In this document: positions 5,139-9,065 of the stretch, in pieces
Layout of the letters: every line of letters starts with the position of its first letter
How positions within the stretch are numbered: the first letter of the stretch is position 1
From: Acidovorax sp.
GTDB taxonomy: Bacteria; Pseudomonadota; Gammaproteobacteria; Burkholderiales; Burkholderiaceae_C
Length of the DNA: 9,065 nucleotides
Assembly (NCBI GenBank): GCA_030150585.1
Contig: JASLFM010000529.1
Span: 1-9,065 of the forward strand
Direction of reading: 5' to 3'
Program-made: the position numbers and the translations under genes
Notes under the pieces: generated by a model
Seen by the model: the letters and a program-made list of their open reading frames with translations, nothing else
What the model was told of the DNA's origin: nothing
Database searches by the model: none

Positions 5139-5636
5139 ATGAACATGCACCGATGGATCGCCCCCTGGGGCATGGCCGCCGCCCTGTGGGCTGCCGCCGC
5201 CAGCGCCCAGAACACCGCCCCCGTGGCCGTGGACGGCGCCTGGGCTCGCGCGAGCGTGCCGGGCCAGAAGGCCACGGGCGCCTTCATGCGCCTGACGGCA
5301 CGCGACGCGACGCGCCTCGTGCGCGTGGAGTCGCCCGCTGCGGGCGTGGCCGAGGTGCATGAAATGAAACTGGAGGGCGGTGTGATGAAGATGCGCGCCG
5401 TTCCCGGGGTCGACCTGCCGGCCGGCCAGGCCGTGGAGCTCAAGCCCGGTGGCTACCATGTGATGCTCATGGACCTCAAGGCGCCGCTGCCCAAGGGTGG
5501 CACCGTGCCGATCACGCTGGTGTTCCGGGACGCCAAGGGCGCCGAAAGCCAGTTGCCCCTGCAGGTGCCCGTGGCCGCGCAGGCGCCGGGCGCAGCGGCC
5601 GCACCCGCCATGGACCACAGCGGCCACAAGCACTGA
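5139..5636 (+). CDS. Periplasmic copper chaperone, PCu(A)C family
   Basis: PCu(A)C proteins carry Cu(I) in the periplasm and deliver it to the Cu(A) or Cu(B) centre of cytochrome oxidase. The ATG at 5139 is preferred over the in-frame ATG at 5121 because AGGAG (5128-5132) lies 6 bases before it. The 165-residue product has a signal peptide of about 23 residues (MHRW, then an Ala-rich core ending ASA before QNT). The copper motif is complete: VHEM (H74, M76), VMKM (M83, M85) and YHVMLMDL (H107, M109, M111). The C-terminus adds a short His/Met tail, MDHSGHKH, which may give extra copper binding. No oxidase or Sco gene lies within the window. Confidence 0.93.
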   Translation: MNMHRWIAPWGMAAALWAAAASAQNTAPVAVDGAWARASVPGQKATGAFMRLTARDATRLVRVESPAAGVAEVHEMKLEGGVMKMRAVPGVDLPAGQAVELKPGGYHVMLMDLKAPLPKGGTVPITLVFRDAKGAESQLPLQVPVAAQAPGAAAAPAMDHSGHKH

Positions 5637-5744
5637 GACCCTGAGCAATCCCTGCCCCGGGCCGCGCCGCGTTGGGGTAAGCTGGCGTGGCGCGGGGCGC
5701 GACGCCGTCCCGCTTCCCTTCACAGACCCTTGAGCGGAGCGGCC

Positions 5745-6515
5745 ATGAGCGATACCTCGTCTTTCGGTTTCGGTAAATTCGTCCCCGGTTTCGACTTCCT
5801 GCAGAACCTGGCCAAGGGCGCGGCGGGCAATATTCCGCAACTGCCCAATCTCTCGAACTGGGTGGCGCCCACGATCAGCGTGGAGGAACTCGAAAAGCGC
5901 ATCGACGAACTCAAGGCCGTGCAGTTCTGGCTCGAACAGAACTCGCGCGCGCTGGCCGCGACCATCCAGGCGCTGGAGGTGCAGAAGATGACGCTTGCCA
6001 CGCTCAAGGGCATGAACTTCAGCATGGGCGACGTAGCCAATGCCTTCAAACTCAAAGCCGCCGACACCATGGCCTCGGGCGTGCAGAAGGCTGGCGAGAC
6101 GGTGGCCGGAGCGGCCCAAGCCGTGTCGGAGGCCGCGGCGCGTGCCACGGGCGGCGGCGACGATTCCCCCCGCAAGAGCGCGCCCAAGCCCGCGCGCAAG
6201 ACCGCCAAGGCAGCGGCCGAGCCCAGCCTGGTCGACCCCATGCAGTGGTGGGGCTCGCTGACCAGCCAGTTCCAGCAGATCGCCGCCAACGCCATGAAGG
6301 ACGCGGCGCGCCAGAGCGCCATCGATACCACCAAGCACATGGCCACGGGCCTGGCCAAGGAGGCGCTCAAGACCGCCACGGGCATGGCCAGCCAGTTCGC
6401 GGCCAAGGGAGCGGCAGGGACACGCAAGGCGGCCTCCGCCAAGAAGGCTGCGCCGCGTGCCCCCGCCGCCAAGAAGACCGCCGCCCGGCGCGCTCCGCGC
6501 AAGCCGGCCGGTTGA
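5745..6515 (+). CDS. phaM: PhaM-type polyhydroxybutyrate granule regulatory protein
   Basis: PhaM of Ralstonia eutropha activates the PHB synthase PhaC1 and tethers PHB granules to the nucleoid, which helps partition them at division. The 256-residue product (ATG 5745, GGAG at 5736-5739) is about the family length. It has the conserved N-terminal FGKFVPGFDFLQNLAKGA (9-26) and a helical segment with VEELEKRIDELKAVQFWLEQN (46-66), likely coiled coil. A variable Ala-rich middle with a Lys/Arg/Pro patch (143-155) follows. A second conserved block is DPMQWWGSLTSQFQQIA (164-180). The tail (221-256) is histone H1-like, with repeated AAKK and PRAP/RRAP motifs expected to bind DNA. Its presence implies that the host makes PHB; no phaC, phaA or phaB is in the window. 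The FIST gene follows after 37 bases and may share its transcript. Confidence 0.9.
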   Translation: MSDTSSFGFGKFVPGFDFLQNLAKGAAGNIPQLPNLSNWVAPTISVEELEKRIDELKAVQFWLEQNSRALAATIQALEVQKMTLATLKGMNFSMGDVANAFKLKAADTMASGVQKAGETVAGAAQAVSEAAARATGGGDDSPRKSAPKPARKTAKAAAEPSLVDPMQWWGSLTSQFQQIAANAMKDAARQSAIDTTKHMATGLAKEALKTATGMASQFAAKGAAGTRKAASAKKAAPRAPAAKKTAARRAPRKPAG

Positions 6516-6552
6516 ACGCTGCGCCCCTTGCGCGGGCGCGCTGGAGCTTTGC

Positions 6553-7860
6553 ATGAAACTCTTCCCCAGTGGCCATGCCACCCATCCCCAGTGGCGCATG
6601 GCGGCCGCGCTCGTGCTCGCGCAACTGCGGGCCCAGATGGCGCTGCCCACCCATGCCGCCGCGCCCACGCTGGGCCTGGTCTACATCACCGACCACTATG
6701 CGGACGATGCGCAGGCCCTGCTCGACTTCCTCGCCGCCGAACTGCCCGGCGTGACGGACTGGAGCGGCACGGTGGGCGTCGGGGTGTCGGCCAACAATGC
6801 CGAATACTTCGACGAGCCCGCACTGTCGGTGATGCTGCTCGACCTGCCGTCCGACCAATACCGCGTGTTTTCCGGCGTGGCGCCGCTGCCGCACTCCTGG
6901 GGGGCGGGCGGCTTTGCGCCGCACACGGCGCTGGTGCACGCCGATGGGCAAACCCCCGAGCTTGCCGAACTCATCGGCGAGGTGGCCGCGCGCACCGCGA
7001 CGGGCTACCTGTTCGGCGGGCTGAGTGCGAGCCGGGGCGCCTCGGTGCAGTTCGCTATAGGAGGCAACGGCAACATGCCGGGCCAGGGGCTCGCGGGGGG
7101 CGTGTTCGATGGGGGGCTGTCGGGCGTGGCGTTCGGCCCCGGGGTGCACCTGCTGTCGCGCGTCACGCAAGGGTGCCAGCCCATTGGCCGGACTTCCACC
7201 GTCACCGCAGCGCAGGACAACGTCGTGCTGGCCCTGGATGGCGAGTCCGCGCTCGACGTGCTGCTGGACACCTTGGGCGTATCGCTCGAAGGCGGTCCTG
7301 AGGCCATGCAGACCGCGCTGCGCAGCGTGCGCGCCACGCTCGTGGGCCTGTCGGACGCGGTGGGCGGCGCCGCGGCGCTGGCCGATGCGCCGCTGCCGCG
7401 CAGCACGGGCCACTTCGGTACCGACACGCGCGTGCGCCACATCGTGGGGCTCGACGGCGCGCGCCGCGGCGTGGCCGTGGCCGATCGCGTGGAGCCCGGC
7501 ATGCGCCTTGCGTTCTGCCAGCGCCACATGGCGGCGGCGCGGGCCGACCTCGTGCGCATCTGCGCCGAGATCCGGGAGGAGCTTGCGCCCGCCGAAGCGG
7601 AGAGCAGCCTGTCCGGCGCGGGCCTGGCACTGTCGGCGCCGGGCGGCCCCGTGGAGGCGCGCGCGATACGGGGTGCCATTTACGTGAGCTGCTCGGGCCG
7701 GGGCGGGCCGCATTTCGGCGGGCCGAGTGCCGAGCTCCAGATCGTGCGGCACGCGCTCGGTGACGTGCCGCTCGTGGGCTTCTTCGCGGGCGGAGAGATC
7801 GCCCACCACCACCTGTACGGCTATACGGGCGTGCTCACGGTCTTCACCGACGGGGACTGA
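6553..7860 (+). CDS. FIST N-/C-domain protein (predicted small-ligand sensor)
   Basis: FIST (F-box and intracellular signal transduction) domains are predicted to bind small ligands such as amino acids, usually as sensory input. The 435-residue product has no other recognisable output domain. The ATG at 6553 has GGAG at 6543-6546. FIST_N covers about residues 36-235, with GLVYITDHYADDAQALLDFL (41-60), VGVGVSANNAEYF (74-86) and GYLFGGLSASRG (151-162). FIST_C covers about 245-430 and ends with the signature blocks IYVSCSGRGG (376-385), GFFAGGEIA (409-417) and LYGYTGVLTVF (421-431). No signal peptide or membrane segment is evident, so it is probably cytoplasmic. It is possibly co-transcribed with phaM, and its last 40 bases overlap the converging dadA. 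Ligand and partner are unknown. Confidence 0.9.
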   Translation: MKLFPSGHATHPQWRMAAALVLAQLRAQMALPTHAAAPTLGLVYITDHYADDAQALLDFLAAELPGVTDWSGTVGVGVSANNAEYFDEPALSVMLLDLPSDQYRVFSGVAPLPHSWGAGGFAPHTALVHADGQTPELAELIGEVAARTATGYLFGGLSASRGASVQFAIGGNGNMPGQGLAGGVFDGGLSGVAFGPGVHLLSRVTQGCQPIGRTSTVTAAQDNVVLALDGESALDVLLDTLGVSLEGGPEAMQTALRSVRATLVGLSDAVGGAAALADAPLPRSTGHFGTDTRVRHIVGLDGARRGVAVADRVEPGMRLAFCQRHMAAARADLVRICAEIREELAPAEAESSLSGAGLALSAPGGPVEARAIRGAIYVSCSGRGGPHFGGPSAELQIVRHALGDVPLVGFFAGGEIAHHHLYGYTGVLTVFTDGD

Positions 7861-9065
7861 GCCGCGCGGCCCGGGCCGCCGGCGACCCCGCCCGTGAACG
7901 CGAAGTCCACCTCCGGCACGCGGCCGCTCACGATGTCTGCCAAGGCCTTGCCCGAGCCGCAGGCATGCGTCCAGCCCAGCGTGCCGTGGCCCGTGTTGAG
8001 GAACAGGTTGCCCAGGCGCGTACCGCCAATGAGGGGCACGTTGCTCGGCGTGGCGGGGCGCAACCCGGTCCAGAACTGGGCCTGCGAAAGGTCGCCCGCG
8101 CCAGGGAACAGCTCTTCCACGCGCCGCACGATGGCCTCGCAGCGCACGGTGTTGAGGTCGCGGTCGTAGCCGTTGAGCTCGGCCGTGCCCGCGATGCGCA
8201 TGCGGTCCCCGCGCTCGCTGGTGTAGCGCGAGAACACGAGCTTGTACTCGTCGTCCGTGAGGCTGGTTTCATACGCCCGGTGGGCGTTCTTCACGGGCAG
8301 CGTGACCGAGTAGCCCTTGGCCGGGTAGATGGGCAGGGCCATGCCCAGCGGCTGCGCGAGCAGCGGGCTGAACGAGCCCAGCGCGAGCACGTAGGCATCG
8401 CCCCGGATGCGCTCGAAGCGGCCTTCCGCGTTGGTGGCCTCCACGTGGTCGATGCGGCCGCCCGCCTCGCGCAGCGCCATGATGTGGTGGCCCATGCGGA
8501 ACTGCACGCCGGCCTCGGCGGCCAGGCGCGCGAGTTCGCGCGCGAACTGGTTGGCGTCGCCCGACTCGTCGGCGGCGGTGTAGGTGGCCCCCGCGAGCTG
8601 CGGCCGGATGTGGGCCAGCGCCGGCTCGATGCGCACGGCCTCGTCGGCGCTGATCACGCGGCGCTCGCAGCCCAGCCGGCGCATCTGCTCGGCCGGCGCC
8701 AGCGCGCCGTCGAACTCCTTCTGGCTCGTGTAGAAGTGCAGGATGCCCTGCGCGCGCTGGTCGTACTGGATGCCCGTGTCGCGGCGCAACTGCTGCAGCG
8801 TGTCGCGGCTGTAGGTGCCCAGGCGCACGATCTGCTCGATGTTGTGGCGCGTGCGCGCGGGCGTGCAGTTGCGCAGGAACGAGAGGCCCCAGAGCCACTG
8901 GCGCATGTCGGCGCGCAGGCGAAAGAGCAGCGGCGCGTCTTCCTTGCCGAGCCACTGCAGCACCTTGATCGGCGCGCTGGGGTTGGCCCAGGGTTCGGCG
9001 TGGCTGACGGAGATCTGGCCGCCGTTGGCGAAGCTGGTTTCCGCGCCGGGCGTGGCCTGGCGGTC
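7821..9065 (-). CDS. dadA: D-amino acid dehydrogenase small subunit (N-terminus outside the window)
   Basis: DadA is a membrane-associated FAD enzyme that oxidises D-amino acids, chiefly D-alanine, to 2-oxo acids and ammonia, passing electrons to the respiratory chain. The 414 visible residues are open to the window edge and begin inside the conserved block DRQATPGAETSFANGGQIS; the GxGxxG FAD-binding start lies beyond 9065. Other family marks are SHAEPWANP, ESGDANQFARELA, YPAKGYSVTLP, and the C-terminal FAD contact region GLRPATPSNVPLIG followed by NTGHGTLGWTHACGSGKALA. The last 20 or so residues after DFAFTG are an unconserved tail running into the 3' end of the FIST gene. Amino-acid oxidases of the glycine oxidase type are related, but the SFANGGQIS block argues for DadA. 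Confidence 0.93.
   Translation of the reverse strand, partial: DRQATPGAETSFANGGQISVSHAEPWANPSAPIKVLQWLGKEDAPLLFRLRADMRQWLWGLSFLRNCTPARTRHNIEQIVRLGTYSRDTLQQLRRDTGIQYDQRAQGILHFYTSQKEFDGALAPAEQMRRLGCERRVISADEAVRIEPALAHIRPQLAGATYTAADESGDANQFARELARLAAEAGVQFRMGHHIMALREAGGRIDHVEATNAEGRFERIRGDAYVLALGSFSPLLAQPLGMALPIYPAKGYSVTLPVKNAHRAYETSLTDDEYKLVFSRYTSERGDRMRIAGTAELNGYDRDLNTVRCEAIVRRVEELFPGAGDLSQAQFWTGLRPATPSNVPLIGGTRLGNLFLNTGHGTLGWTHACGSGKALADIVSGRVPEVDFAFTGGVAGGPGRAAQSPSVKTVSTPV

Noticed and set aside
5109..6668. Long open frame of 519 codons on the minus strand across the copper chaperone and phaM
   Set aside because: It lies antisense to two well-supported genes, has low-complexity Gly/Arg/His-rich sequence, and is explained by the third-position GC bias of the plus-strand genes.
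6367..7812. Open frame of 481 codons on the minus strand under the FIST gene
   Set aside because: Composition is Ala/Arg/His-rich with no domain. The opposite strand carries a clear FIST_N/FIST_C protein with a ribosome-binding site.
1..9065. CRISPR array, riboswitch, toxin-antitoxin pair or phage structural genes
   Set aside because: No regularly spaced repeats, no recognisable riboswitch leader and no small paired genes were seen on either strand.

Overview
The window looks like chromosomal DNA of a high-GC betaproteobacterium, most likely of the Comamonadaceae (Acidovorax/Alicycliphilus/Delftia type). This rests on the very high GC of the right half, a PhaM-type polyhydroxybutyrate granule protein, a DadA with the betaproteobacterial sequence style, and an IS407-type insertion sequence. 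The genus is inference. The window has two parts that meet at about position 3808-3857.

Left part (1 to about 3810): the end of a mobile or accessory region. It opens with the last 36 codons of an IS3-family transposase. Three bases after its stop, and in the same frame, comes cho (GIY-YIG endonuclease, UvrC-like), followed 19 bases later by umuC (Y-family translesion polymerase). These two form an SOS-type DNA repair/tolerance pair with no umuD and no visible LexA box in the window. The 3' end of umuC is cut by a complete 1190-bp IS407-group element (2323-3512). That element has two transposase frames joined by an A AAA AAG slippery site, imperfect 34-35 bp terminal inverted repeats and a 4-bp ACGT target duplication. 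About 290 bases of AT-richer, apparently non-coding DNA follow, ending in a perfect 10-bp inverted repeat.

Junction (3808-3857): an exact 3' portion of a tRNA gene with a CAT anticodon, running from the anticodon loop through the T arm to an encoded CCA. It has no D arm or 5' half, and a strong bidirectional terminator follows it. This is the classic scar of an integrative element inserted in a tRNA gene. The island would lie to the left, with its other end (intact tRNA and probably the integrase) beyond the window.

Right part (3860 to 9065): ordinary chromosomal genes. A glutathione S-transferase and a VOC-fold protein form a small minus-strand operon. Divergent from it is a secreted PCu(A)C-type copper chaperone. 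Then come phaM, which organises PHB granules, and a FIST-domain sensor/ligand-binding protein 37 bases downstream. The D-amino acid dehydrogenase gene dadA converges on the FIST gene from the right, overlaps its end by 40 bases, and runs off the window at its N-terminal side.

I did not find a wholly new system. The most informative structures are the tRNA attachment scar, the palindrome beside it, and the two IS events that have remodelled both ends of the cho-umuC pair.
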